Shown: positions 34,262 to 42,889 of the stretch, in pieces | Layout of the letters: the number at the start of each line of letters is the position of its first letter | How positions within the stretch are numbered: position 1 is the first letter of the stretch | Origin: a virus | Strand: one strand, 5' to 3' | IMG/VR virus record: IMGVR_UViG_3300022680_000058 | Location: 62,001-126,000 of that record | DNA length: 64,000 nt | Position numbers and translations under genes: made by a program | The notes under the pieces: model-generated | The model's input: the letters and a program-made list of their open reading frames with translations, nothing else | The model's database searches: none | What the model was told of the DNA's origin: nothing

Positions 34262-35590
34262 CTAAAAAATGACGTCATCGAAATTTTCGTCTGCGAACTC
34301 CGATGTCTCAACCTGTGTTCCAATCTCACTGAAATCCATCGTCTCCATATCCCACTTGACGACAATCGAACTGATCTGCGCCTGTCGACGGGCCTTCAAT
34401 GGCACATAAAGCATCTGCTTATCGAGCTTCATGTCCACATCCTGGAACATGGCGAATAGATTCTGAAAGTCCCAAAGCATGGTGTCTGACATCGCCAGAG
34501 CATTTTCGAGGCCACCTGTTCCGTGACCCTTCTTGATGGACTTTTTTGACCCCTTCTTGACATCGCCATCTCTGGAGAGCTGTGAGATAGCAACGAACGG
34601 GATATCACACCGCCGATTGAATCCTCTCATCCAGTCAATGGTGTCCAAGATTCGATCGTATCGACCACCCTTCGATCCGGGACCAGACTTCACACCACCG
34701 CTCGCCACCTTCAACATGTAAAGACTATCGATCCCAAGGATGTCGGGCTCGACCGCATCCACAGCCTCTTCGATGTAGCTCGGACTCAGACGTTCCTCAT
34801 CATCGAGAATGAAATAATTCTGAGCCGTCTCTCTAAGATTTGTTACCGTCTCGTAATACTTCGGCTCTACGAAGTTTCCGAGAGACGCCGAAACTACGTG
34901 CCCAAAATTCAGCCGACCCCTCATCGCGATCTGCCGCTCGGCGAGCTCCCCGCGAGTCATCTCTGGAGACACAACAAGGACCCGCTTTTTCTGCTCAAAG
35001 TAAGCATGATCCATGATATTGATAAGAGTGAACGTCTTACCAGTCGATGGCCGAGCAACAAATCCTGTGATTGTCTTCGGCCACATCCCCATGGTGACAT
35101 TCGTCATCGTCTCCCACGGGAACGCAATCCCTATTTCACCCCGCTTCGTCCGCTCGTACACATCGACAGCATCATCTACAGCTTCAGCAAGGGTGTGAAT
35201 CCTCACCCGTTTGATGCTCGACTTCTGAAGATGAGCAGCAAGCTTTGAGACCTCCTCTTCCGCCTCCTTCTGCTCACCCTTCTCCAGATGCTCTGAACTT
35301 TTGCTGAGCCCATACCTGAGCGCCCTGAACCTCGACCTCTCGAAGAGTTCATCGAGCACATACGTGATCGACACACCGTCTTCCACAGGTTCGAGTTTCT
35401 TCCCTGTCTTGTCCTGGATCACAGATGACGGAGGAACCGTCTCGTGTTCAGCAATGTGCTTTAAGATAAACCGGAAAGCAGCTTTCGACGGAGGAAGTAA
35501 GATATCATCACAGAGTCCTGCTTCCCGCGCCTTCACAAAGCTTTTGTCGTCCCTGGTAGCCAACCATAGGACAGCATTGTCCAAATCCAT
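34262..35590 (-). CDS. dnaB: Replicative DNA helicase, DnaB-like
   Basis: 442 residues. N-terminal helical domain, linker, then RecA-type core with Walker A ARPSTGKT at 179-186, VLVVSPEMTRGELAERQIA (like the DnaB EMS motif), DILGIDSLYML and FVAISQLSRDG. Ring helicase that unwinds DNA ahead of the replisome. The loader gene lies just upstream. Confidence 0.9.
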   Translation of the reverse strand: MDLDNAVLWLATRDDKSFVKAREAGLCDDILLPPSKAAFRFILKHIAEHETVPPSSVIQDKTGKKLEPVEDGVSITYVLDELFERSRFRALRYGLSKSSEHLEKGEQKEAEEEVSKLAAHLQKSSIKRVRIHTLAEAVDDAVDVYERTKRGEIGIAFPWETMTNVTMGMWPKTITGFVARPSTGKTFTLINIMDHAYFEQKKRVLVVSPEMTRGELAERQIAMRGRLNFGHVVSASLGNFVEPKYYETVTNLRETAQNYFILDDEERLSPSYIEEAVDAVEPDILGIDSLYMLKVASGGVKSGPGSKGGRYDRILDTIDWMRGFNRRCDIPFVAISQLSRDGDVKKGSKKSIKKGHGTGGLENALAMSDTMLWDFQNLFAMFQDVDMKLDKQMLYVPLKARRQAQISSIVVKWDMETMDFSEIGTQVETSEFADENFDDVIF

Positions 35591-35634
35591 AGGACAACCT
35601 CTCAGCCTCGAATCGAGGCCAACCTACCTTGGTG

Positions 35635-36279
35635 TTATCCGACAGCCATTCGAGAAGCCATGGCTTCAGCGGCGCCATTCCTAAGGTTCTCTCCCACGAA
35701 CTTCAATGGGAGAAGTGTCTCCTTCATGACCTCCATCATCGATGGAATGTAGACACTCATCAGTGAAGCCGCACCCTTCTTCGACGACGAAAGTGGAAGA
35801 TTCGTCGTGATGATCGTCGTCCTCTTGGAAGCGGACCTCTCACGGATCAGATTCTCGAAGAGCCTCTCCGTGAACCCAGTCTCCCCAGGGTGCTCTTTCC
35901 CGAGGTCATCAAGGATCAGAACATCAACGGCTCGGGCTCTATCATCAATGCTCTGGTCCTCATCGAACATCGTTCTGTTGAGGACCGCTTGCCTGAGACT
36001 CTCAGCAGTGGTGAAGAACACAGACGCACCACGGCGCCGAGCTTCCATCCCGATCAGAGCAGCCACTGATGTCTTTCCAACACCATTGTTGCCCCAGAAC
36101 AGAAGCCCCTCTCCTCTATCGAGGTTGCCGTCGAGGTCCTTGAGGTATGCCGCGACATGATCCCTGATCCCTTCCGAGATCTGATCGAGACGAACATTCC
36201 AGAACCGTCGAGGGAGATTCATTCTTTCAACATGAGCCTGCGTGAGGCGCATCCTATGTCCGACGATTCTCATCACCAT
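35635..36279 (-). CDS. DnaC/DnaI-like helicase loader
   Basis: About 214 residues, AAA+ ATPase. Walker A GNNGVGKTS and Walker B VLILDDLGKE, then RTTIITTNL (sensor I). Short N-terminus. Loads the DnaB-type helicase encoded immediately downstream. Confidence 0.85.
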   Translation of the reverse strand: MVMRIVGHRMRLTQAHVERMNLPRRFWNVRLDQISEGIRDHVAAYLKDLDGNLDRGEGLLFWGNNGVGKTSVAALIGMEARRRGASVFFTTAESLRQAVLNRTMFDEDQSIDDRARAVDVLILDDLGKEHPGETGFTERLFENLIRERSASKRTTIITTNLPLSSSKKGAASLMSVYIPSMMEVMKETLLPLKFVGENLRNGAAEAMASRMAVG

Positions 36280-36314
36280 CACCGTCCTATCCCTGAGAGC
36301 TCAGAACAGGTTCT

Positions 36315-36773
36315 TCACCCCCAACCGACCGTCGGCGCGTCCTGCGCCGCCTCGTCGTCGTATTCACCTCTCAGGACCCGCTCCCTCTTCGAGGTCGGAA
36401 TCCTCACCACACCGTCAATCTCAGCTTTCAGACGCTCTCGCAAGCTCCAGCACAGCTTCATCGGCGGGAGTTCATCTCGACGCTCCTGAGCAGATGTCCT
36501 GCGTTTCTTCCAGGTCTTGATAAAGTGCCTGACAATCTCTGCTGCCTCATCGAACCCTTCTTCTGACACAAGTTTCTTTGCCAGAGAATATTCAGCCCCT
36601 CCCCACCTTGGGGTGGTACCGAATTCAGCCTTCATTTCTGACGACCATTCCCTGAACAGTGCCCTCGCAGGATTCTCCCGCTGGAGCCGCTTTGATCTTA
36701 CTTCCCTGCTCGCCCTGTTTTTTGCCATCCTGGCTTCCAAGGCAGCCCTCATTCCTTGTGCTCGATCCGGCAT
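36315..36773 (-). CDS. Basic protein, possible replication initiator or accessory
   Basis: 152 residues starting MPDRAQGMRAAL, with a very basic helical N-terminus and a globular middle (TPRWGGAEYSLAKKLVSEEGFDEAAEIVRHFI). The ATG lies seven bases from a TAATAT -10 with no Shine-Dalgarno (leaderless). First gene of the loader-helicase unit, so a role in origin or helicase loading is plausible. Confidence 0.55.
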   Translation of the reverse strand: MPDRAQGMRAALEARMAKNRASREVRSKRLQRENPARALFREWSSEMKAEFGTTPRWGGAEYSLAKKLVSEEGFDEAAEIVRHFIKTWKKRRTSAQERRDELPPMKLCWSLRERLKAEIDGVVRIPTSKRERVLRGEYDDEAAQDAPTVGWG

Positions 36774-36780
36774 TATCGAT

Positions 36781-36808
36781 ATATTAGCCCATCAGGACCG
36801 ATTGTCAA
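36781..36808 (-). promoter_or_regulatory. Sigma70-like promoter, predicted leaderless
   Basis: TTGACA, 16 bp, TAATAT, seven bases, ATG at 36773. Confidence 0.75.
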
Positions 36809-37084
36809 TCAGTCCGGAGGCAATACCTCCTCAACATCGTTCGGTTCAACAGCCTCAAGCACTCCATGTCTACGAATCTCAATTCTGTAGTAGACAGAGA
36901 GCCAATTCTTTCCATACCTCGATTGAACATTGGGTCGAAATCTCATGGCCTGGAGTTCATCCATCGTTCTCAAAATGTCCTTCGCTCCTCTGACCGTGAT
37001 GACCTCATACACCTTCTTGTCGCTCCTCAGCCTTACCCTTTCTCCAATCCTTGGCCTCGGCCATTGGTTCATGATGTCGCTCAC
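36809..37084 (-). CDS. Small protein of unknown function
   Basis: 91 residues. IGERVRLRSDKKVYEVITV at the N-terminus suggests a small beta barrel, then DELQAMRFRPN. Function unknown. Confidence 0.5.
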   Translation of the reverse strand: MSDIMNQWPRPRIGERVRLRSDKKVYEVITVRGAKDILRTMDELQAMRFRPNVQSRYGKNWLSVYYRIEIRRHGVLEAVEPNDVEEVLPPD

Positions 37085-37425
37085 AGCATCCTCCGGATCA
37101 TGTTGCTCGTCATCACAACACCGAGCATGAACTTCTCAGCATCCTCTGGAGAAAGCCGCCTCAACTCATCCAGCCTCGGAGGTGGCCTCTTGACCTTCAG
37201 AGCTGTCTCCTGAGCTGCCATCCCAACCTCTGCGAGCTCAACCTTGTTGCCTTGGCCCCACACAGACTCGTTCGAGTACATGACACACCAAGCACACATA
37301 GGTCTCTTCTCAATGGTACCATCGTTTTCAACGTCAACAGACCACGAAGCAGATCGCCTCCCACAAACAACACACGCCTCTCGGTCCTTCAGGAGGCGAA
37401 CTTCTTCAGCCACGATCGTTATCAA
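37081..37425 (-). CDS. Zinc-ribbon-like protein
   Basis: 114 residues with CVVCG and CAWC (zinc ribbon) in the N-terminal half, and a helical C-terminus. A possible promoter (TTGACA upstream of 37425) overlaps the endolysin start region. Confidence 0.5.
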   Translation of the reverse strand: MITIVAEEVRLLKDREACVVCGRRSASWSVDVENDGTIEKRPMCAWCVMYSNESVWGQGNKVELAEVGMAAQETALKVKRPPPRLDELRRLSPEDAEKFMLGVVMTSNMIRRML

Positions 37426-37481
37426 CCCATCCTCCTTCTTTTAAGCTATATACTAGATTTGAACTGTCAAAGGAGGTTTTT

Positions 37482-38303
37482 GTGGGAGTCATCGTAAACG
37501 GAGCAGATATCACAGTCCCTGGAGTGCCCAATATCCAGAACTACATCGAAGAACCAAAATTCGCCTTGAAAGCGAATGATGGTCGCCCCCGTCCCAACAC
37601 CTGGGTCCGAGGTATCGTCCTGCACACAACGAAAGGAATCCCTGGAGGACGGCAACGAATCCCTCAAAAAATCAAGTCCGGGTTCGGGCCAAACTATCGT
37701 CGCGATGAAAAAGTCGCCCAGATGTGGAGCATGGACGCGAGAAACGCTGGAGCCCACCTCGTGTGTGACAGCGACGGCTCCTGGGTCTGCACTGCTGACC
37801 TCCAGAATTTCGCCGCCTACCACGCCGGGAACGTCAACACCGTGACCGTCGGGATCGAGATCTATCAGGAGAGCGATGGAGGACTCTACGAATGCCAGCT
37901 CCTAGAAGTCGTCAAGATGATTGACTTCCTAACGCGCCTCTTCAGCATCCAACGACAAATCCACTGGCCGTACAATCGCCGAGCCATCAAACGAGGTCTC
38001 CGTCGAGGGCTCGACATGGTTGGTGTCTACGGGCATCGAGACTGTTCAAACAACAGGGGCCGTGGAGACCCAGGAGACGCCATCATGGAACGCTTGATCG
38101 AGGCTGGATACGAGAGCTTCAACTTCGACGAGGACGAGGACAAAAAAGCTTGGACAGAGAGACAAGAAAGCCTGAACCTTCTCACCGATGGTGTCCCTGG
38201 TCCGAAAACATCAAGGGCTCTGCTCGAAAACGGCTATCGTCACGGACTGTGGATTCCTCGTCCTGGTGACAGTGAGTCAATCATTCAAGAAATTCTCACC
38301 TGA
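37482..38303 (+). CDS. Endolysin: N-acetylmuramoyl-L-alanine amidase with PG-binding domain
   Basis: 273 residues from a GTG with AAAGGAGG upstream. Amidase_2-type core: IVLHTTKG (first zinc His), NAGAHLVCD, YHAGNVNTVTVGIEIYQ, and VYGHRDCSNNRGRGDPGD (second His region). C-terminal RQESLNLLTDGVPGPKTSRALL matches a short peptidoglycan-binding module. Cuts cell-wall peptide stems to lyse the host. Only gene on this strand in the neighbourhood, end-on to the membrane-anchored gene below. Confidence 0.85.
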   Translation: MGVIVNGADITVPGVPNIQNYIEEPKFALKANDGRPRPNTWVRGIVLHTTKGIPGGRQRIPQKIKSGFGPNYRRDEKVAQMWSMDARNAGAHLVCDSDGSWVCTADLQNFAAYHAGNVNTVTVGIEIYQESDGGLYECQLLEVVKMIDFLTRLFSIQRQIHWPYNRRAIKRGLRRGLDMVGVYGHRDCSNNRGRGDPGDAIMERLIEAGYESFNFDEDEDKKAWTERQESLNLLTDGVPGPKTSRALLENGYRHGLWIPRPGDSESIIQEILT

Positions 38304-39323
38304 TCACCCGCCATATCCCATCTGAACACAGATAGGATCAATGTCCCCCTCATCGCCACACCCCCTGGAACCTGGTCGACACCAAAAGGCATTCGCCGTC
38401 ACCTTCGACGCCTCCAACGATGGGTCTCTGATGAAACCACGAGCACACCCCCAGGCATCGTCACAAGCGCCCCTTGGAACCTCACAACGACCTCCCCAGG
38501 CAATGATTGGCGCCCCGGTAACCCTTTGCTTGTCTCTCCCGGTGACGAGCCCTGTAGCGAGCTCTACAGTCCTCTCGCAATGACGACGATGTCTGTCACT
38601 CCAAAGCTTCTCTGGACACCCTGGGGCTTCTCCAGAGCACACCCGTCTCACAGTCCTGGGGAATGCGTCCGGCATCTCACAACTCACATCCAACTGAGAA
38701 ATCCACCGCTGTCGATCATGTCGAGGGGCAGCAGCTCCAACAACAAACCTCGACGCCCGCCTCATCACAGAGATGATTGTTTCCCCATTGACATCACATT
38801 CAGTGATCAATGGAACAGCAGGTCTGTTACAACTCCTGTTCCTGATGTTGTTCAAGACTTGCCATATACCCCTGCAATCGGCCTCAGAACCCTCCTGCTC
38901 GCTCGTGCATATCCTGAGGAGCCCCACAATCGACGCGCCTGTGGACTCCTCTCTCGGGACATTCCACGTCTCAGCACGCCGAGCCGCCGGTGACTTCCAC
39001 TGCCATCGCCGAACGCTCCTACCTTGTTTTCTTGACTTGACCTTAGCCTTCTCGGGGAGCTTTATTGACTTGATGGCCTCTTCTCGTGCCCTTAGGCTTT
39101 CCTCGACGTCTACCCACCGTTGACGTTCCCTCTCATCAATCTCCTGCCATCTCCTTTCAACGTCCGAGGCGAGGTCATCAGTCTCCACGACTCCTTCAAT
39201 CTCATGATCTTGAGGATTTGAACAACCAAAGAACCAGAGAGCTCCAAGCACAGCGACTGAAAACCACGTCAAAAAACCTACGACAGAACAAAACCTTGGC
39301 GCGAACCCTTCACGAAAACTCAT
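38304..39323 (-). CDS. Membrane-anchored protein, likely lysis related
   Basis: 339 residues. An N-terminal hydrophobic segment WFSVAVLGALWFFGC ends at a Cys and may be a lipoprotein or membrane anchor, followed by a charged helical stem and a Cys-rich C-terminal domain (TSEQEGSEADCRGIWQVLNN ...). Next to the amidase, it could be a spanin-like or second wall-acting protein; this is inference. No enzyme family is certain. Confidence 0.55.
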   Translation of the reverse strand: MSFREGFAPRFCSVVGFLTWFSVAVLGALWFFGCSNPQDHEIEGVVETDDLASDVERRWQEIDERERQRWVDVEESLRAREEAIKSIKLPEKAKVKSRKQGRSVRRWQWKSPAARRAETWNVPREESTGASIVGLLRICTSEQEGSEADCRGIWQVLNNIRNRSCNRPAVPLITECDVNGETIISVMRRASRFVVGAAAPRHDRQRWISQLDVSCEMPDAFPRTVRRVCSGEAPGCPEKLWSDRHRRHCERTVELATGLVTGRDKQRVTGAPIIAWGGRCEVPRGACDDAWGCARGFIRDPSLEASKVTANAFWCRPGSRGCGDEGDIDPICVQMGYGG

Positions 39324-39406
39324 GAAGAACCTCCTGTTTTCTGCTTTATTGGATTCTTTTGGTTTGGTTTGCCTCGTGTGACATCGAGGCTGGACAGGCT
39401 ATCACA

Positions 39407-39664
39407 TCACCAGTCTTTCGCAAATCCAGGCGGACACGTCCGTTCCTTTTTGGACTTGATCAAGAGCTTCGATGCTGCCTCACCATGTATCCTGTTTCTG
39501 ATCTTCAGATGACCACGTTTCTTCAGATACTTGTCACAGTTTTTGTGAACAGCCTTTTGAAAAGCATGCCATCCCATGCTCTTCCCTTCTCCATCCTCAT
39601 CTTCATCGTCATTCTTCAGGGGGTCAGGAGGATAAAGAACGTCAACATCAAAATGACCAGCCAT
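39407..39664 (-). CDS. Small basic protein
   Basis: 85 residues with an acidic N-terminal patch (DDEDEDGEGK) and a basic C-terminal half. Unknown. Confidence 0.5.
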   Translation of the reverse strand: MAGHFDVDVLYPPDPLKNDDEDEDGEGKSMGWHAFQKAVHKNCDKYLKKRGHLKIRNRIHGEAASKLLIKSKKERTCPPGFAKDW

Positions 39665-39679
39665 AAGCCACCAACCTTT

Positions 39680-40390
39680 CTATCGTTCTGTGATCCCCCA
39701 CTCGACCACATCGACCACATCACCAGGCAACTGTTGGACCTGCCCGAAGCTTCTCGGGAGCTCGAACCCTTCAGCGAGCTTTTCCATTCCAGCTCGAATC
39801 AAAGTCGACGTCACGAACTCTTCGACCTGAGACTTCGCGGCAGAAACGACCCTTTCCGCCGACTCCTCGAACTGTTTGAGAATGAAAGGAGCGCTACTAC
39901 TGAACCATTTGAATAGCTCAGCAAATATCCACGAGATCCTCTCTCGGTCCTTTTTTGTGAGCGTTTTTTTGCTCAAAATCCTGTCGAGCTCTTCCTGACG
40001 ACCTTCGATTGAAGATGTAAGCTCCCAGACCTGGCTCCGAAACCGCTTCAAGACCTTCACCTGCTCCGACTCGTGGGTCTCGGGAACAGGCTCGATCTCA
40101 CCCTTCCCCGTGACGAACTTCAGTGTACACGGTATCCCATCACCATGGTTGAGCGTTGTAATGGCCTGGGCAAACTGGACCGGAGACATTTCAAGCTCGA
40201 TGAGCTCCTGATCCCGAAAAAACCGATCCCGAGAAAGTGAGTGCTGTCGGTATGCTGTCGAGACAACGATCTGGATCTTGTCCCTGTGATTGTCGAGGTG
40301 AGATCCAAAAAGGCGCCCTCCCCCCGTCATTCTACAGATCCGCAACATCCCAAAGCTCTCGTGTTCTTCCCGATCTACCTTCTCCTTCAT
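39680..40390 (-). CDS. Unknown phage protein
   Basis: 236 residues. RLFGSHLDNHRDKIQIVVSTA and MSPVQFAQAITTLNHGDGIPC in the first half resemble a phage family of unknown function, then a long helix. Preceded by a strong intrinsic terminator at 40414-40453 and a promoter 210 bp upstream, so expression may depend on read-through of that terminator. Confidence 0.55.
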   Translation of the reverse strand: MKEKVDREEHESFGMLRICRMTGGGRLFGSHLDNHRDKIQIVVSTAYRQHSLSRDRFFRDQELIELEMSPVQFAQAITTLNHGDGIPCTLKFVTGKGEIEPVPETHESEQVKVLKRFRSQVWELTSSIEGRQEELDRILSKKTLTKKDRERISWIFAELFKWFSSSAPFILKQFEESAERVVSAAKSQVEEFVTSTLIRAGMEKLAEGFELPRSFGQVQQLPGDVVDVVEWGITER

Positions 40391-40413
40391 GACAACCTTC
40401 TCCTTCTACTCCT

Positions 40414-40453
40414 AAAAAACGTAGCCCCTCCGGCTGGGGTGAACCGGAGGGGC
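40414..40453 (-). terminator. Intrinsic terminator
   Basis: 10-bp GC-rich stem (GCCCCTCCGG with CCGGAGGGGC), 10-nt loop, then TACGTTTTTT on the minus strand. Confidence 0.8.
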
Positions 40454-40594
40454 TTTCCTGTAACAGGGGGGGGTACTGTCACCCGAACCGATGGCTCGGA
40501 AAGACTATTCAAAGCTTCCCCTTACGAACTCAGCGACTATTCATTCGCAGGTAAAAGATCGCGTCTTTGAACAGCCTTTCCAAACCACCCGTAT
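40414..40594 (-). ncRNA. Structured RNA unit between promoter and terminator
   Basis: From the promoter at 40601-40629 to the terminator at 40453 there is no minus-strand reading frame. The RNA folds into a 17-bp helix pairing 40565-40581 with 40498-40514 (two G-U pairs, no mismatch), enclosing a 7-bp helix (40551-40557 with 40519-40525) and a 4-bp hairpin. It ends in the terminator. About 180 nt. It could be a stand-alone sRNA or the regulated leader of the 39680 gene. Confidence 0.6.
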
Positions 40595-40600
40595 ACACCT

Positions 40601-40629
40601 ATCATGGTGTCATGGTATCCGACTGTCAA
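40601..40629 (-). promoter_or_regulatory. Promoter of the 40.5 kb RNA; same type as 51255
   Basis: TTGACAGTCG, then CATGAT followed by AGGTG, spacing 17. The promoter of the RNA region at 51255-51283 has the same TTGACAGTCG and CATGATAGGTG. The TGA of the gene at 40626 overlaps the -35. Confidence 0.7.
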
Positions 40630-41837
40630 CTGTCTCCGTTGAATTTTTCAGTCTCAGACCCCCACACGGTCCATCCCTCACGATTCTCTCGACAGAACAT
40701 CTCCAGCTTCGATCCAGGACAAAGCTTCTCCACCAGCTCGTAGAACTCAATTGGCTTTCTCGAATGCTCTCTCACATCCCCCTTGAGTTCTGTCGTCTGA
40801 TTCGTCAGATTGACCACAGGGCGCCCCCTCACGGCGAGAATGCAATGCTCAGTTTTTCCACGAAGCCAGTCCCCTAATCCCATCTTGTTCTTCACCCACG
40901 TCAGGATCGTCTTCGGAGTAAACCCCCACGCATCGATCACATGATAGGCCTCATGCATGTGAGCATTCGTTGTCCACAACCACAGTATACAATCCTCATG
41001 TGCCACAGCGCCCACGTCGAGATCACAAATGTCCTTGATGGACATACACTTGTACTCCGTCGTCCCCCGGTGTGAGGCATCCTCATCACGCTTCTCATAG
41101 GTCCATGGTGGATCAGCAGAAATGACCCGAAACGGTCCGGTAGGCAGCGGCTGAGGCTCACTCTCGATGCTCTTGATCGCCTCACTCCTCTTCAGGTTCC
41201 GCTGAGCAAGTTTCAGGTTCGATGTGCCCTGCTTCTTGGCAAATTCGACCACCTCTCTCTGTCTCTTTGGTTCGAGCTTTGCCAACTCGTCGAGGTTGGA
41301 CCCTGTGTCGAACTCTGACCCTGTGAGCTCTTCGAGAATCTCACCAGAGACTTTCTCTCCTCTGGTGACATCCCTAGCCACTGTGGAGCGACCCTTCCCA
41401 GAACGCTTTGCGGTGTCCTCAGTGAAAGACAAAGATCTCAAGTTGAGATCTTTCTTGTCATCGCTTTCCGATGTCGAAGTCGCCTTCCCATGGCCTGTCT
41501 CTGGATGCTTCGCCAGATAGAGTGTCTTTCGTCTGGCAGTCAGCTTGGCTCTCTGCGCCGCCGTCAACTCAGCCCTCACGAGGTTCTCATCAATCTCGGC
41601 GAGCTCAGCTTCAATCTCGTCATATCTCTTGAAGTTCACCGGAATCTCATTCCTGCCGAGCTGTTTGAACGCCGCGAGCCTATGAGCTCCAGCAACGAGT
41701 CGCCTCTCAGGAGTAACGATGATCGGCTGGAGAAGACCAACCTCCTCAATACTCTCGACCAGATTTTGAACCTTCGCCGGTTCAACGAATCGACGCCCCG
41801 AAGGGACAATGACCTCATCCACTGCTACTGTACTCAT
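40626..41837 (-). CDS. ParB-like nuclease domain fused to MT-A70 adenine methyltransferase
   Basis: 403 residues. Residues ~15-60 form a ParB/Srx domain (VESIEEVGLLQPIIV, LVAGAHRLAAFKQLG). A middle helical region has HTH character. The C-terminal half carries VISADPPWTYEKR with DPPW at ~242-245, ILWLWTTNAHMHEAY and FTPKTILTWVKNKMG, the MT-A70 N6-adenine methylase fold. Such fusions are known in phages and mobile elements and probably methylate phage DNA. A 23-bp palindrome (41432-41454) lies within the gene. Confidence 0.8.
   Translation of the reverse strand: MSTVAVDEVIVPSGRRFVEPAKVQNLVESIEEVGLLQPIIVTPERRLVAGAHRLAAFKQLGRNEIPVNFKRYDEIEAELAEIDENLVRAELTAAQRAKLTARRKTLYLAKHPETGHGKATSTSESDDKKDLNLRSLSFTEDTAKRSGKGRSTVARDVTRGEKVSGEILEELTGSEFDTGSNLDELAKLEPKRQREVVEFAKKQGTSNLKLAQRNLKRSEAIKSIESEPQPLPTGPFRVISADPPWTYEKRDEDASHRGTTEYKCMSIKDICDLDVGAVAHEDCILWLWTTNAHMHEAYHVIDAWGFTPKTILTWVKNKMGLGDWLRGKTEHCILAVRGRPVVNLTNQTTELKGDVREHSRKPIEFYELVEKLCPGSKLEMFCRENREGWTVWGSETEKFNGDS
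41432..41454. repeat. Second copy of the 23-bp palindrome
   Basis: Identical to 8194-8216, here inside the methyltransferase gene (encoding KKDLNLRSL). Confidence 0.7.
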
Positions 41838-42055
41838 CAAACGACCTCTACTACGCCTTCAATCCCTGGGAGCTGTAGTTGCCCTGGTAATGGGAGCACA
41901 CCCACACCAGTCTTCACAATCGCTCTCTCCAAGCGACACTTCTGTTGCGATGGACACGCCCTGACATGGGCTTCAAAGTTTCTTTGGGAAAGGTTGTGGT
42001 CAGCAAAAATCTCTCGACCACATATGAGGCACGACCGTGTTAGGCGCCCAAGCAT
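41837..42055 (-). CDS. Zinc-finger-like small protein, leaderless
   Basis: 72 residues. CLICGREIFADHNLSQRNFE followed by HVRAC resembles a C2H2-type zinc finger. ATG is six bases from the TAGATT -10, no Shine-Dalgarno. Stop overlaps the start of the methyltransferase gene. A copy of CAAAG-TTT-CTTTG is in its reading frame (41974-41986). Confidence 0.55.
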   Translation of the reverse strand: MLGRLTRSCLICGREIFADHNLSQRNFEAHVRACPSQQKCRLERAIVKTGVGVLPLPGQLQLPGIEGVVEVV

Positions 42056-42061
42056 TCTATG

Positions 42062-42090
42062 AATCTAGTATGACAATCTCACACTGTCAA
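42062..42090 (-). promoter_or_regulatory. Sigma70-like promoter, predicted leaderless
   Basis: TTGACA, 17 bp, TAGATT, six bases, ATG. Confidence 0.75.
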
Positions 42091-42096
42091 CCCGAG

Positions 42097-42531
42097 TCAC
42101 AATACAGCATCGAACCGCTTCTGTGCCGCCGGTCGGATGTCTTTCTTCGGCGTCGGCTTCCACCGCCCGAGGTCCATCTTGTTGACGCTCTTCTTGGCAG
42201 CCTTCTTCGCTCCCCTTCGACCGAGGACGACAGTCACCATGAGACCTTTGACGTTCCCATTCTTGAGCCAGTCCAACGGTCTGAAGTAGAGGATCTCATC
42301 AGAGAACTCCAAGGCATAGTACCAATCCTGGCCACTCCACGATGACAATGGTCCAGGCATCGACGATGAGCTTGCAGGCTTTGACTTCGACTTCTCCTTC
42401 TTGCCCATCACCTGGCCAGGAGACGGGACTGTATAGCCCCCGATCATCGCCTCAGCCATCGTCTCGGACTCACCATCCAAGAGATTCCCGATCCCCTCCA
42501 GCAACACGCCATTCACTGAACGAACATCCAT
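42097..42531 (-). CDS. Probable virion protein with shared N-terminal leader
   Basis: 144 residues starting MDVRSVNGVLLEG. The first ~45 residues (helix rich in Leu/Gly/Glu, then YTVPSPGQVM) match the leader shared by several genes in 42-48 kb and at 57.5 kb. The remainder has a Ser/Lys linker and a beta-rich part with a very basic end. Possible head or internal protein. Confidence 0.6.
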   Translation of the reverse strand: MDVRSVNGVLLEGIGNLLDGESETMAEAMIGGYTVPSPGQVMGKKEKSKSKPASSSSMPGPLSSWSGQDWYYALEFSDEILYFRPLDWLKNGNVKGLMVTVVLGRRGAKKAAKKSVNKMDLGRWKPTPKKDIRPAAQKRFDAVL

Positions 42532-42536
42532 CTCCA

Positions 42537-42875
42537 TCACCTCAAAATCTTTCCGAGCCGAACCCTACTCCTCGTAGCTCCCTCAATGTACCTAACCACA
42601 TCAGGGAGTGTGTCGAGGTGTCGGCTTCGACGCCCAGTCTTCACTTGCGTCGCGACCCAGAACCGCTTCGTGGCATTCGCCGTGTCGCCCTTCTTGAGCT
42701 CGACAAACCACCTGTTGTCGCTGTCCCTGTAGACAGCCCCTCCATTGTGCCGATGGAGAACAATCTCATCTGTCCTAATAGGCTCGACGTACAACTCCTG
42801 GAGCACCTCAAGATCACCACCTTGAAGGCCAACGATCGCCTCGCCGAGCACAAGATTCACAGCATTGATATCCAT
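42537..42875 (-). CDS. Small protein with shared N-terminal leader
   Basis: 112 residues starting MDINAVNLVLGEAIVGLQGG, clearly the same leader helix as its neighbours, but without the SPxxMHRR motif. The rest is basic. Possible packaged or virion protein. Confidence 0.55.
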   Translation of the reverse strand: MDINAVNLVLGEAIVGLQGGDLEVLQELYVEPIRTDEIVLHRHNGGAVYRDSDNRWFVELKKGDTANATKRFWVATQVKTGRRSRHLDTLPDVVRYIEGATRSRVRLGKILR

Positions 42876-42889
42876 CAAGCGCCTCTTTC

